A stretch of 64,000 nucleotides of DNA from JAVWJP01 sp036638975 (lineage in GTDB: Bacteria; Bacillota; Clostridia; Oscillospirales; Ruminococcaceae), in assembly GCA_036638975.1 (NCBI GenBank), contig JAVWJP010000001.1, positions 1 through 64,000 of the forward strand, in the 5' to 3' direction. The position numbers and the translations under genes were made by a program. This document shows positions 25,090 through 33,672 of this stretch, in pieces. Under the pieces are notes generated by a model. That model saw nothing but the letters and a program-made list of their open reading frames with translations, ran no database searches and was not told where the DNA came from. How positions within the stretch are numbered: position 1 is the stretch's first letter; each line of letters starts with the position of its first letter.

Positions 25090-25916
25090 ACTATAAACTT
25101 ATTGTAGACAGTTGTTGCGATATGTTACCGGCCTTAAAGGAGAAAATATCCCTTTCGGTGGTTCCGCTTTCGATGAAGCTTGGCGACATGGTGTTTGTAG
25201 ATGACGAAAAGCTTAATATACCCGATTTTATTGCAAAAATGAAGTCAACAAAGGTAACTGCACGTTCATCGTGCCCCTCACCCGGAGATTATGCCGATGC
25301 CTGTGCAGGTGCAGACACGGCTTTTATAGTTACGCTTTCGTCTAATCTTTCGGGCTCGTACAACAGTGCCGTTGCAGGCAAACAGCTTTTAGAAAACAAA
25401 CCCTGCGAGGTTCATGTTGTAGATTCTAAAAGTGCTTCTGCGGGCGAGCTTTTGGTGGCTATAAAGCTTGCCGATGATATGAACAAAAAGCTTGAAAACA
25501 GCGAAATAGTAAAAAATATAGAAGCCTTTGTAAAAGAAATGAAAACTTTTTTTGTACTCGAAAATTTAGATAATCTTATAAAAAACGGTCGTATGAGCAA
25601 GATTGCGGGCACAGTGGCATCGGTTTTGGGTATACGTCCTATTTTAGGCTCTGACGGCAACGGAAATATTGCCTTTTACTCCAAGGCACGCGGGACAGAT
25701 GCTGCTATAAAAAAGCTTGCCGACACCATAGGCGAGCATTGCTCCGATACCAGTAAAAAAACACTTGTAATAACGCATTGCAACAACATTAAGCAGGCAA
25801 ACAGGCTTAAAGAAATGGCAGAGGCGTTGTATTCGTTTAAAGAAATTTTAATAGCACCGACAGGCGGGCTAAGCAGTATGTATGCAAATGACGGAGGAAT
25901 AGTTATAGCCTTTTAA
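25086..25916 (+). CDS. DegV-family fatty-acid-binding protein
   Basis: A 276-residue two-domain protein of the DegV/FakB type. The start YKLIVDSCCDML holds the DxxxD-like motif, ARSSCPSPGDY and TLSSNLSGSYNSAV follow, and the second domain has NGRMSKIAG and VLGIRPIL. FakB proteins present bound fatty acids to FakA kinase for phosphorylation; no fakA is nearby. AAAGGAGG lies 7 bases before the ATG at 25086, which overlaps the ispF stop. A terminator follows. Confidence 0.93.
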   Translation: MNYKLIVDSCCDMLPALKEKISLSVVPLSMKLGDMVFVDDEKLNIPDFIAKMKSTKVTARSSCPSPGDYADACAGADTAFIVTLSSNLSGSYNSAVAGKQLLENKPCEVHVVDSKSASAGELLVAIKLADDMNKKLENSEIVKNIEAFVKEMKTFFVLENLDNLIKNGRMSKIAGTVASVLGIRPILGSDGNGNIAFYSKARGTDAAIKKLADTIGEHCSDTSKKTLVITHCNNIKQANRLKEMAEALYSFKEILIAPTGGLSSMYANDGGIVIAF

Positions 25917-25941
25917 TATAAAAAACCGTGTGCACTGCGGT

Positions 25942-25985
25942 AAAAAATCTCTTTGCGGCTTATGGCTTGCAGAGAGATTTTTTTG
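25942..25985 (+). terminator. Terminator of the ispD-ispF-degV unit
   Basis: A stem of about 15 bp with one mismatch (arms 25942-25955 and 25968-25984) ends in seven T. Confidence 0.88.
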
Positions 25986-26112
25986 TGGCGAAAAAATTTT
26001 TACGGCATAAAATAGTAAGACAACTGATAAATAAAAAATTAAAACTAAAATTTCTAATTGTAATATAGCAAAATGCTGCGTTTCAAGCTAGACAGGGAGG
26101 TATAGTGAAAAG

Positions 26113-26349
26113 ATGGAGAAAAGTATAATAATAGTTAAGTCTATTACCTACGCAATGCGCGGGCAACAGCTTCTTAATAATTATGGAGTAAGCGCATATC
26201 TTGAAAGAAATATAGGCGCGGCAAGCAAGTACGGCTGTGGTTACAGCTTGCGTGTGGCAACTGCAGACACACAAAATGCCGCGGCTTTGCTGCGTTCCGC
26301 GGGTATTCGTGTAGTAGATATTTTGCCTTTGGACGGTGCGGGTATATGA
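26113..26349 (+). CDS. DUF3343 small carrier-like protein
   Basis: A 78-residue protein matching DUF3343, annotated in some families as a putative Se/S carrier. It shows a beta-alpha-beta pattern with the central Cys in SKYGCGYSLRV and SITYAMRGQQLL near the start. Its stop overlaps the start of a cysteine desulfurase by ATGA, so the two are translated together. A persulfide or perselenide relay from the desulfurase to the single cysteine is plausible, by inference from the pairing. Confidence 0.85.
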   Translation: MEKSIIIVKSITYAMRGQQLLNNYGVSAYLERNIGAASKYGCGYSLRVATADTQNAAALLRSAGIRVVDILPLDGAGI

Positions 26350-27506
26350 TATATTTTGATAATGCAGCCACAAGCTACCCAAAACCAAAGCAGCTTATGC
26401 GCGCATACACCGAGTATTTAAGCTTTTACGGAGCCAACCCCGGCAGAGCGGGGCACGATATGTCGCTAAAAACCGCAGAGCAGGTGTACAAAACCCGCGA
26501 GGCTGTGGCAGAGCTTTTGGGGGCATTTACGCCCGAAAACGTGGTTTTTACACAAAACTGTACACATTCGCTTAATATTGTATTGAAAGGGCTTTTGCAA
26601 AGCGGCGACCATGTGGTAATTTCAGACCTCGAGCATAACTCGGTTTTGCGACCGGTTTATAAGCTGTGGCAAGGCTCTTTTGTAGATTATACTATAGCAA
26701 GTGTGACAGAGGGCGACGACGATGCCACCGTAGAAAGCTTTAAAGAAGCCATGCGCCCAAATACAAAGCTTATAGCCTGCACACATGGCTCTAATGCCTT
26801 TGGTATAAAGCTGCCTGTAGCACGCCTTGCACAGCTTGCGCATAAATACGGAGCATTTTTACTTGCCGATTGCGCTCAAACAGCGGGCACAGAGCCGATA
26901 AATATGATGGATATGGGTATAGATTACCTTGCCGCACCGGGGCATAAGGGGCTTTACGGGCCAACAGGCACAGGAGTACTTCTGGTTTCGCCAAATGCAC
27001 CGGTTCTTAAAACTATTGCCGAAGGCGGCACTGGCAGTAACTCTATGGAATACACACAGCCGGATTTTCTACCCGATATGCTTGAAAGCGGAACGGTAAA
27101 TACAGCGGGAATAATAGCTTTGGGTGCGGGTATTTCTGCAATAAAGCTAAAGGGCACAGATAATATCAGCAGACAAGAATTGCTTTTGGCACAGCAGCTT
27201 TACGATGGCATACAAAAAATAAACGGAGCCGTGCTTTATACAAAGCGCCCAAGCGCAAAACACCATTTACCGGTGCTTTCGTTTAACATGGACAACGAGC
27301 ATTCGGAGGAAACAGCAAAGCAGCTTAATGGCTATGATGTGGCTGTGCGGGCGGGGCTGCACTGTGCGCCGCTGGCACATAAAAAGATGGGAACGCTGCA
27401 AAAAGGCACTGTCAGGTTAAGCTTAGGAATGTTTAATACTGAAAAAGATGTAGAGGAATTTTTAACAATTCTAAAATTATTGAAAATTAACGGCTATAAG
27501 CATTGA
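26346..27506 (+). CDS. Class V aminotransferase / cysteine desulfurase-like protein
   Basis: The 386-residue PLP enzyme resembles the SufS/CsdA-like group. It begins MIYFDNAATSYPKP, has THGSNAFG and DCAQTAG in the cofactor pocket, and the PLP lysine in APGHKGLYGPTGTG. The catalytic-cysteine region reads RAGLHCAPLAHKKMGT, the form typical of desulfurases paired with DUF3343. It would mobilise sulfur (or selenium) from cysteine (or selenocysteine). No isc or suf scaffold gene is nearby. Confidence 0.9.
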   Translation: MIYFDNAATSYPKPKQLMRAYTEYLSFYGANPGRAGHDMSLKTAEQVYKTREAVAELLGAFTPENVVFTQNCTHSLNIVLKGLLQSGDHVVISDLEHNSVLRPVYKLWQGSFVDYTIASVTEGDDDATVESFKEAMRPNTKLIACTHGSNAFGIKLPVARLAQLAHKYGAFLLADCAQTAGTEPINMMDMGIDYLAAPGHKGLYGPTGTGVLLVSPNAPVLKTIAEGGTGSNSMEYTQPDFLPDMLESGTVNTAGIIALGAGISAIKLKGTDNISRQELLLAQQLYDGIQKINGAVLYTKRPSAKHHLPVLSFNMDNEHSEETAKQLNGYDVAVRAGLHCAPLAHKKMGTLQKGTVRLSLGMFNTEKDVEEFLTILKLLKINGYKH

Positions 27507-27510
27507 AATA

Positions 27511-27573
27511 CGGCGCAGATGTGTTAAAATATAATAGTTAGTATATAAAAAGCACTTCTGCGCCGCAGTTTTT
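27511..27573 (+). promoter_or_regulatory. Long-range inverted repeat around a TATAAT box before cdaA
   Basis: CGGCGCAGA (27511-27519) and TCTGCGCCG (27557-27565) are a perfect 9-bp inverted repeat enclosing 37 AT-rich bases that contain TATAAT. Five T follow after CAG, so the structure could be a terminator for the desulfurase transcript, a promoter under a palindromic operator, or both. Confidence 0.5.
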
Positions 27574-27622
27574 GCGCGTTTAGTCATATAATTATAACAA
27601 TCTGAAATAAAGGATGTTAAAA

Positions 27623-28501
27623 ATGGACACGTTTCAGTCACTGGATTCCTTTTGGACTTCATTTGTAAGCACAGTAAAGTTAATAGGCCCTTTAGAAATA
27701 TTAGATATGCTCGTTGTAGCATACCTTATCTATAAGCTCGCTCATCTTATGAAGGAAACCCGTGCCGCACAGCTTGTAAAGGGGCTTGTGGTGTTTGCCG
27801 CCGCATATCTTTTGGCTTTTTTAACACAGATGCAAACCGTGCTTTTTATAATGCGATATCTGCTTGAAAACGGTCTTATACTTTTGGTGGTTGTTTTTCA
27901 GCCAGAGCTTAGGCGCGCGCTGGAGCAGATAGGGCGGAGCAAGCTGCCCATAGGGTTGTTTTCGGCTCATGCCGACAGCGAAGAAGTGCTGCGCTTAAAA
28001 TGGCAAAAGGCAATTGCAGCAGTGTGCGAAGCCGCCTCGTCGCTCTCGCGCACACAGACAGGCGCTCTTATGGTTTTAGAGCAGCAAACAAAGCTTGGCG
28101 ACATAATAAAAACAGGTACGGTAATAGACGCAGACCCCAGCGCCGAGCTTATAGGCAACATATTCTTTACAAACTCGCCTTTGCATGACGGAGCCATGAT
28201 TATACGCGCAGGCAGACTTCATGCAGCAGGGTGTTTTTTACCGCTGTCCACAAATTATGAAATAAGTAAGCAGCTTGGCACTCGCCACCGCGCCGCTTTG
28301 GGAATGAGCGAAAATTCGGACGCTATAGTTATAGTTGTGTCCGAAGAAACAGGCTATATATCTGTTGCCAGAAACGGAAAGCTTAATATTAATCTTTCTG
28401 TAGACCAGCTTCGCAAAATACTTGATGATGCTATATTAAAAGCGGAAAGAGATGACAAAGGCGAAAAACGGACAAGCTTTTGGAAGGGGAAGAGTAAATG
28501 A
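27623..28501 (+). CDS. cdaA: Diadenylate cyclase CdaA (DisA_N domain)
   Basis: The 292-residue membrane enzyme makes cyclic di-AMP from two ATP. Three N-terminal hydrophobic segments span roughly residues 20-100. The DisA_N catalytic domain carries the signatures LHDGAMII and RHRAALG. Two ATGs compete: 27614 touches the AAAGG, whereas 27623 has it at 9 bases and is preferred. The cdaR start overlaps its stop by ATGA. The glmM gene that often completes this operon is not here. Confidence 0.95.
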   Translation: MDTFQSLDSFWTSFVSTVKLIGPLEILDMLVVAYLIYKLAHLMKETRAAQLVKGLVVFAAAYLLAFLTQMQTVLFIMRYLLENGLILLVVVFQPELRRALEQIGRSKLPIGLFSAHADSEEVLRLKWQKAIAAVCEAASSLSRTQTGALMVLEQQTKLGDIIKTGTVIDADPSAELIGNIFFTNSPLHDGAMIIRAGRLHAAGCFLPLSTNYEISKQLGTRHRAALGMSENSDAIVIVVSEETGYISVARNGKLNINLSVDQLRKILDDAILKAERDDKGEKRTSFWKGKSK

Positions 28502-29766
28502 GCAAGCTAAAAGAAAAAATGCAAAAGCTCTTTCTAAATAATACTTTTCTTAAAATAATTTCGCTGTTGCTTGCATTTATAACCTACGTTATAGTTGCTA
28601 TTTCTGTAAACCCGATAAAAGAATTTACAGTAAAAGATATCCCTATTATAATTGATAAAAATAACCCTATTATTGTAAAACAAGGGCTTAATTTATTAAG
28701 CGAGGACATTACGGTAGCGGACGTTAAAGTTTCCGGCAAGCACTATATTGTAGCCAATCTTTCTGAAAAAGACATTGCAATAAATGCTTCGTTAAGCAAT
28801 GTTTCGGGTGCCGGCTCTTACGATTTAACACTTGAACCTGTAAGTAAAACCGACAAGGATTTTGATTTTGTAGGTGTGACACCGCGTGTTGTCAAGGTTA
28901 AGTTTGACAAGCTTTTAGAGCGTAAGTATGTAGTGGAGCACGAGATAACAAACTTTATGGTGCCGGACGGCTATATAAGGCTTGACGAGCCGTTGGTTAC
29001 GCCTGCCGAAATAACCATAAAAGGTCCGGAGGCAGAGCTCGATAAGATATCCCGTGTGGTGGTGCGCACAGACCTTGGCAATGAACCGCTTAGCAAAACT
29101 ACAGTTTTACAGCTTCCTATAGAACTGCTTAATAAAAACGGAGATGCTGTAAAGCCCGAGGAAATTAAAACCGACACGCTAAATGCCGATGTTAAGCTTA
29201 TTATTCATAAGACAAAGCGCGTACCTCTTACGATAGATTTTACAAATGTGCCGCAAAACTTCCCTAAGGACGACCTTTCTTACAGAATCTCCAACAAGGA
29301 AATTTGGGTGGCGGGTGTCGCAGAGCAGATAGATAATTTAAAGAGCATAAATGTCGGATACATTGACCTAAAAACTTTAAGCCCTGAGAATAATGTCTTT
29401 AATTTTGATGTTGTGCTGCCGGTAAGCTTTACAAATATAGAGCACATAGAAAATGCCACGGTCGAGTTTAATCTTGACGGCATGGCAGAAAAGGCTTTTT
29501 ATGTAAGTGACCTTAAAGTACTTAATGTTCCCGCCGATATTGAAGTAAAATTGCTTACCAAACAAATTAAGAATGTTACGGTTGTTGGGGATAAGGCTAC
29601 TCTTAATAAGCTTACGGCAAGTGATATTATAGGCGAGATAGACCTTTCGGATCGCAAAATTACCGCGGGACAAATTGAAATGCCTGTAAAAATAACAGTG
29701 CCGGGCAAGGGGCTTGTGTGGTCTATAGGCAATTATTCGGCTATAGCAACTATTAAAGAAAAATAA
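28498..29766 (+). CDS. cdaR: CdaA regulator, YbbR-domain protein
   Basis: A 422-residue protein with one N-terminal membrane helix (about 16-38) and extracytoplasmic YbbR repeats. Four repeats can be traced, each with a V.V.G-like strand followed by Val/Pro-rich segments (for example ITIKGPEAEL and IWVAGVAEQI). In Firmicutes CdaR binds and modulates CdaA. The ATGA overlap with cdaA supports tight co-expression. Confidence 0.93.
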   Translation: MSKLKEKMQKLFLNNTFLKIISLLLAFITYVIVAISVNPIKEFTVKDIPIIIDKNNPIIVKQGLNLLSEDITVADVKVSGKHYIVANLSEKDIAINASLSNVSGAGSYDLTLEPVSKTDKDFDFVGVTPRVVKVKFDKLLERKYVVEHEITNFMVPDGYIRLDEPLVTPAEITIKGPEAELDKISRVVVRTDLGNEPLSKTTVLQLPIELLNKNGDAVKPEEIKTDTLNADVKLIIHKTKRVPLTIDFTNVPQNFPKDDLSYRISNKEIWVAGVAEQIDNLKSINVGYIDLKTLSPENNVFNFDVVLPVSFTNIEHIENATVEFNLDGMAEKAFYVSDLKVLNVPADIEVKLLTKQIKNVTVVGDKATLNKLTASDIIGEIDLSDRKITAGQIEMPVKITVPGKGLVWSIGNYSAIATIKEK

Positions 29767-29779
29767 ATATATACGCGTA

Positions 29780-29866
29780 GGCGGCATTCTTTTGGTGCCA
29801 TAAAGGTAGGTTAATGCCATGCCTTTGGGCTGAGAGTGCCGCCTTGTTTAATCAAAACAAGAGGAG
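29780..29866 (+). promoter_or_regulatory. Structured 5' leader of the FAD protein gene
   Basis: The leader closes with a perfect 7-bp stem GGCGGCA/TGCCGCC (29780-29786, 29837-29843) around an inner AAAGG/CCTTT stem (29802-29806, 29822-29826) and the single-stranded string GGGCTGAGAG. A second perfect 7-bp hairpin, CTTGTTT/AAACAAG (29843-29849, 29855-29861), abuts the GAGGAG ribosome binding site and shares one base with the first stem. The geometry suits translational control. CTGAGA also occurs in TPP aptamers, but the rest of that aptamer is absent. Confidence 0.45.
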
Positions 29867-29872
29867 AATAAA

Positions 29873-31468
29873 ATGATAGTAGTAACAGGTGTAAGAGTCG
29901 GAATATCGGACGGTGAGCAGGCAGCTATAGAAAAAGCAACGGCGGAGCTTGATATTAAGCGTGTCGCAATTAAGTCAAGCTATATAATAAAAGCATCGGT
30001 AGATGCAAGACGGCGCACAAACATGAGTATGGTCTACTCGGTTGGCTTTGAGCTTGAAAGCCAGCGCACCGAGGCAGTGCTTGTCAAAAAGTTAAACAAG
30101 CCAAATGTAAGTATACGTCTTAAAACCGAGAGCAAGCTTGTGCACGGTACAACGCCGCTTTGCAGCCGTCCTGTTGTTGCGGGCTTTGGCCCTGCGGGTA
30201 TGTTTGCGGCGCTTACATTGGCGCAAAATGGTTTTTGCCCCATAGTTTTAGAGCGCGGCGGTGATATAGATGCGAGAGTTTCGGCGGTTGAGGGCTTTTG
30301 GAAAGGCGGCAGCCTTGATACTCAAACCAATGTGCAGTTTGGCGAGGGAGGTGCGGGGACTTTTTCTGACGGTAAGCTTACCACCCGCATAAGCGACAGC
30401 CATTGTGACGCTGTTTTGCGTGAGTTTGTACGCTTCGGCGCACCTAAAGAAATTTTATATAAGGCAAAACCGCACATAGGCACAGATAAGCTTCGCGATA
30501 TAGTAAAGGCAATGCGCAAGGAAATAATACATCTAGGCGGAGAAATTCGTTTTTTAACACAGCTCAATAATTTTTCGCTGACACCCGCAGGGCTTGAGGG
30601 TGTAACTGCAAACGACGACGAGTTTGCAGCACAGGTGCTGGTGCTGGCTGTTGGTCACAGCGCCAGAGATACATTTGCGCTTTTGCAGAAAAAAGAAGTG
30701 GCACTTGAGGTAAAGCCGTTTTCTGTCGGAGTGCGCATAGAGCACTTACAAAAAGATGTCGATAAAGGGCTTTTTGGCGAGTTTTCGGGCAATAATGCTT
30801 TGGGCAAGGGTGAGTATCAGCTTTCGCACAGGCGCGGAGAGCGTGCGGTATATACTTTTTGTATGTGCCCCGGCGGCGTTGTTGTGCCTGCTGCGTCCGA
30901 AGACGGCGGTGTTGTGGTGAACGGTATGAGCGAATATGCGCGAGCGGGCGTAAATGCAAACTCGGCACTTGTTGTGTCGGTTGATAAAAACGATTTTGGC
31001 ACAGACCCAATGGAAGCAATAGCTTTTCAGCGTAAGCTTGAGCAAGCTGCTTTTGCAGCGGGCGGCAGCGACTATAAAGCACCCGCACAGACGGTGGGAG
31101 ATTTTTTAAAGGGGCGTACCGGGCTTAACTTGGGTACGGTGCAGCCGTCTTATGCAAACGGCGTAAAGGCTGCAAATATGCTTGATATTTTTCCTCAGCA
31201 AATAATTGATATGATGCGGCTTGGGCTGGTTGTTTTTGGAGGAAAGCTAAAATGTTTTACGGCATTTGATGCGGTACTTACGGGGGTTGAAACACGCACT
31301 TCTTCACCTATACGCATTTTGCGTGATGAAACCGGTGAGGCACAGGGCACACAGGGGCTATACCCGTGCGGTGAGGGTGCAGGCTACGCGGGCGGTATAA
31401 TAAGCTCGGCGGTGGACGGAATAAAAACTGCCGAAAGCATTATTGCAAAATACAAGCCGGAATGGTAG
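29873..31468 (+). CDS. FAD-dependent dehydrogenase-like protein (COG2509 type)
   Basis: The 531-residue flavoprotein has an N-terminal domain of about 90 residues, then the FAD dinucleotide fold VVAGFGPAGMFAAL near residue 103. QFGEGGAGTFSDGKL and the C-terminal YPCGEGAGYAGGIISSAVDGI are hallmarks of the COG2509 family. Substrate and partner are unknown. GAGGAG precedes the ATG, right after a possible regulatory hairpin. No operon partner lies within 100 bp. Confidence 0.9.
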   Translation: MIVVTGVRVGISDGEQAAIEKATAELDIKRVAIKSSYIIKASVDARRRTNMSMVYSVGFELESQRTEAVLVKKLNKPNVSIRLKTESKLVHGTTPLCSRPVVAGFGPAGMFAALTLAQNGFCPIVLERGGDIDARVSAVEGFWKGGSLDTQTNVQFGEGGAGTFSDGKLTTRISDSHCDAVLREFVRFGAPKEILYKAKPHIGTDKLRDIVKAMRKEIIHLGGEIRFLTQLNNFSLTPAGLEGVTANDDEFAAQVLVLAVGHSARDTFALLQKKEVALEVKPFSVGVRIEHLQKDVDKGLFGEFSGNNALGKGEYQLSHRRGERAVYTFCMCPGGVVVPAASEDGGVVVNGMSEYARAGVNANSALVVSVDKNDFGTDPMEAIAFQRKLEQAAFAAGGSDYKAPAQTVGDFLKGRTGLNLGTVQPSYANGVKAANMLDIFPQQIIDMMRLGLVVFGGKLKCFTAFDAVLTGVETRTSSPIRILRDETGEAQGTQGLYPCGEGAGYAGGIISSAVDGIKTAESIIAKYKPEW

Positions 31469-31517
31469 AATAATATTAATGGGTTATCTTTAAAAAATAA
31501 ATACTTAAAAATTAAGC

Positions 31518-31555
31518 AGTTACTGCCTTTCGTTTGCAAGCGTGGGGCAGTAACT
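31518..31555 (+). other. Hairpin between the FAD gene and recJ
   Basis: AGTTACTGCC and GGCAGTAACT form a perfect 10-bp stem with an 18-base loop, but no T-run follows. It may be a weak terminator or a structured recJ leader. Confidence 0.5.
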
Positions 31556-31582
31556 TAAATTCATTTATATGGGGGCAGGAGT

Positions 31583-33610
31583 ATGGAAATAAGAAAATGG
31601 CAGATGTCAGACATAAATAAAGATAAAATTCGTGCTCTTGCAAAAGTAACCGGTTTAGATGAGCTTATTTGCGAAGTTATGGCGGCACGTGGCTTTAAAA
31701 CCGAACAGCAATTGCAAGAGTTTTTTACCGATGAACTTTATTCGCCATTTTTGCTGCCCGATATGGAAAAGGCGGCAAAGCGCGTGCAGAAGGCTATAGA
31801 CTGCGAAGAAAGCATTTGTGTCTATGGCGACTATGATTGTGACGGAATAAGTTCTACTGTACTTTTATATACATATTTACAAAATATGGGGGCAAACGCT
31901 TCGTATTATATACCCGATAGAAATAACGAAGGCTACGGCATGAACATGAAGGCTGTAGAAACTCTTGCATCGCGCGGGGTAAGTCTTATTATAACGGTGG
32001 ATAACGGCTCATCTGCTATTGATGAAATAGACCGTGCAAATGCACTGGGTATGCAAGTTGTTGTGACAGACCACCATAAGCTGCGCGAAGTCCTGCCAAA
32101 TGCCGTTGCTGTGGTAAACCCACACAGAAGCGATTGTACAGCGCCTTTTAAAGAGCTTGCTGGCGTTGGCGTTGTGTTTAAGCTTATATGCGCTATGGAG
32201 GGCGGCGGCGGGGCAGAGCTGCTGGAGTATTACGGAGATTTAACTTGCATTGGCACTATAGCCGATGTTGTTCCGCTTACGGGGGAAAACCGTACAATAG
32301 TGCGTTACGGGCTGGAGCGCTTGCAGTTTACAGATAGCGCAGGCATACGCGCCTTAATGCAGGTGGCGGGGATAGGCGAAAAGCCTGTAAGCTGCGAAAA
32401 TGTTGCATTTATGCTTGCACCGCGTATAAACGCCGCAGGCCGCATGGGCTGTACCGAAAAAGCAGTGCAACTGCTGCTTTGCGAGGACGACGACGAAGCA
32501 GCGGAGCTTGCACTTTTTATAAGTGAGCAAAACAAATTGCGCCAGTCTGTAGAAGCAAAAATAATAAAAGATATTGCAGAAAAAACGGCAAAAGAGCCTA
32601 AGCTTTTAATGGAACGTTTGCTTGTGCTTTGCGGAGAGGGCTGGCACCACGGGATAATTGGAATAGTCTGTTCTAAAATTACAGAGCGCTATGCAAAACC
32701 CTGCTTGCTTATTTCTGTAGACGGAGATGAAGCGCGCGGCAGCGGTAGGAGCGTAGAAGGCTTTTCGCTTATAGATGCCGTGGCAGACTGTTCAGAGCTG
32801 CTTACACGCTACGGCGGGCATAACATGGCGGCTGGCTTTTCGCTAAAGACAAAGCAGCTTGAGGCCTTTAAAGCACAGCTTTTGGCAGATGCAAAAAGAA
32901 GCTTTGCTATTATGCCCTCGCCTTCTGTACATATAGATAAAATTATTACGCCAAAAGAGTTGAGCATAGAAAATATAGCAAAGCTAAAGATATTAGAGCC
33001 ATTTGGCATGGGCAACGAAGCACCCGTTTTTGCCATAATGAACCTTAAAATAGAAGCCCTTTACTCTATAGGAGCCGACGGAGGGCATTTGCGTTTGCGC
33101 CTTAGCAGCGGAAGCGGAAGCTTTTATGCGGTATATTTTGGTATGCCGCTTAGACGTTTTGCATATAAAGCAGGCGAATATATAGACATTGCAGCACACT
33201 GCGAAATTAGCAGCTATAACGGCGAGGAACAAGTTACCGTTAAAATAAAAACGGTGCGTCCGGCAGGGCAAAGCTGTGACGAAATATTAAAAGGCAGGGC
33301 GCAATACGAGGGCTATCAAAGGGGCGAGGGCGCAGAAAAACCTTTGGTGCCAAGCCGCGACGACATTGCGGTAATATACCGCTTTTTGCGGCAAAACGGT
33401 GGCTTTTGCGGTGAGCCGGAGCAGCTTTATTTAAAGGCAGCACCTCAAATGAGCTACTGCAAGCTGCGTTTGGCACTTGATATTATGGCAGAAATGTGTC
33501 TTATTAATTTAGATTTTTGCGAAACAGGTGTTAAAGTAGAAGTTTGCGCCATAAATGGCAAGGTGGAACTTGAAAATTCGCAAATTTTAAGGCAACTTAT
33601 AAATAACTGA
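31583..33610 (+). CDS. recJ: Single-stranded-DNA exonuclease RecJ
   Basis: A 675-residue DHH-family 5'-3' exonuclease acting in recombination and mismatch repair. The DHH domain has VYGDYDCDGISSTVLL and VVTDHHKL; DHHA1 motifs include GRSVEGFSLIDA and RYGGHNMAAGFSL. An OB-fold and a clostridial C-terminal extension follow. GGGGGCAGGAG lies before the ATG at 31583; an alternative ATG at 31604 lacks a site as good. The rel gene follows 62 bp downstream, as often in Firmicutes. Confidence 0.95.
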   Translation: MEIRKWQMSDINKDKIRALAKVTGLDELICEVMAARGFKTEQQLQEFFTDELYSPFLLPDMEKAAKRVQKAIDCEESICVYGDYDCDGISSTVLLYTYLQNMGANASYYIPDRNNEGYGMNMKAVETLASRGVSLIITVDNGSSAIDEIDRANALGMQVVVTDHHKLREVLPNAVAVVNPHRSDCTAPFKELAGVGVVFKLICAMEGGGGAELLEYYGDLTCIGTIADVVPLTGENRTIVRYGLERLQFTDSAGIRALMQVAGIGEKPVSCENVAFMLAPRINAAGRMGCTEKAVQLLLCEDDDEAAELALFISEQNKLRQSVEAKIIKDIAEKTAKEPKLLMERLLVLCGEGWHHGIIGIVCSKITERYAKPCLLISVDGDEARGSGRSVEGFSLIDAVADCSELLTRYGGHNMAAGFSLKTKQLEAFKAQLLADAKRSFAIMPSPSVHIDKIITPKELSIENIAKLKILEPFGMGNEAPVFAIMNLKIEALYSIGADGGHLRLRLSSGSGSFYAVYFGMPLRRFAYKAGEYIDIAAHCEISSYNGEEQVTVKIKTVRPAGQSCDEILKGRAQYEGYQRGEGAEKPLVPSRDDIAVIYRFLRQNGGFCGEPEQLYLKAAPQMSYCKLRLALDIMAEMCLINLDFCETGVKVEVCAINGKVELENSQILRQLINN

Positions 33611-33672
33611 CAGTTTTTTTTATTTACAAAACGGACATAAAAGGGTACAATGTAATGCACGGAGGTGATGGT

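Noticed and set aside
29780..29866. TPP riboswitch
   Set aside because: GGGCTGAGAG resembles the pyrimidine-binding part of the aptamer, but the pyrophosphate-binding half (GATCTGG and GCG-AGGGA type elements) is missing downstream.
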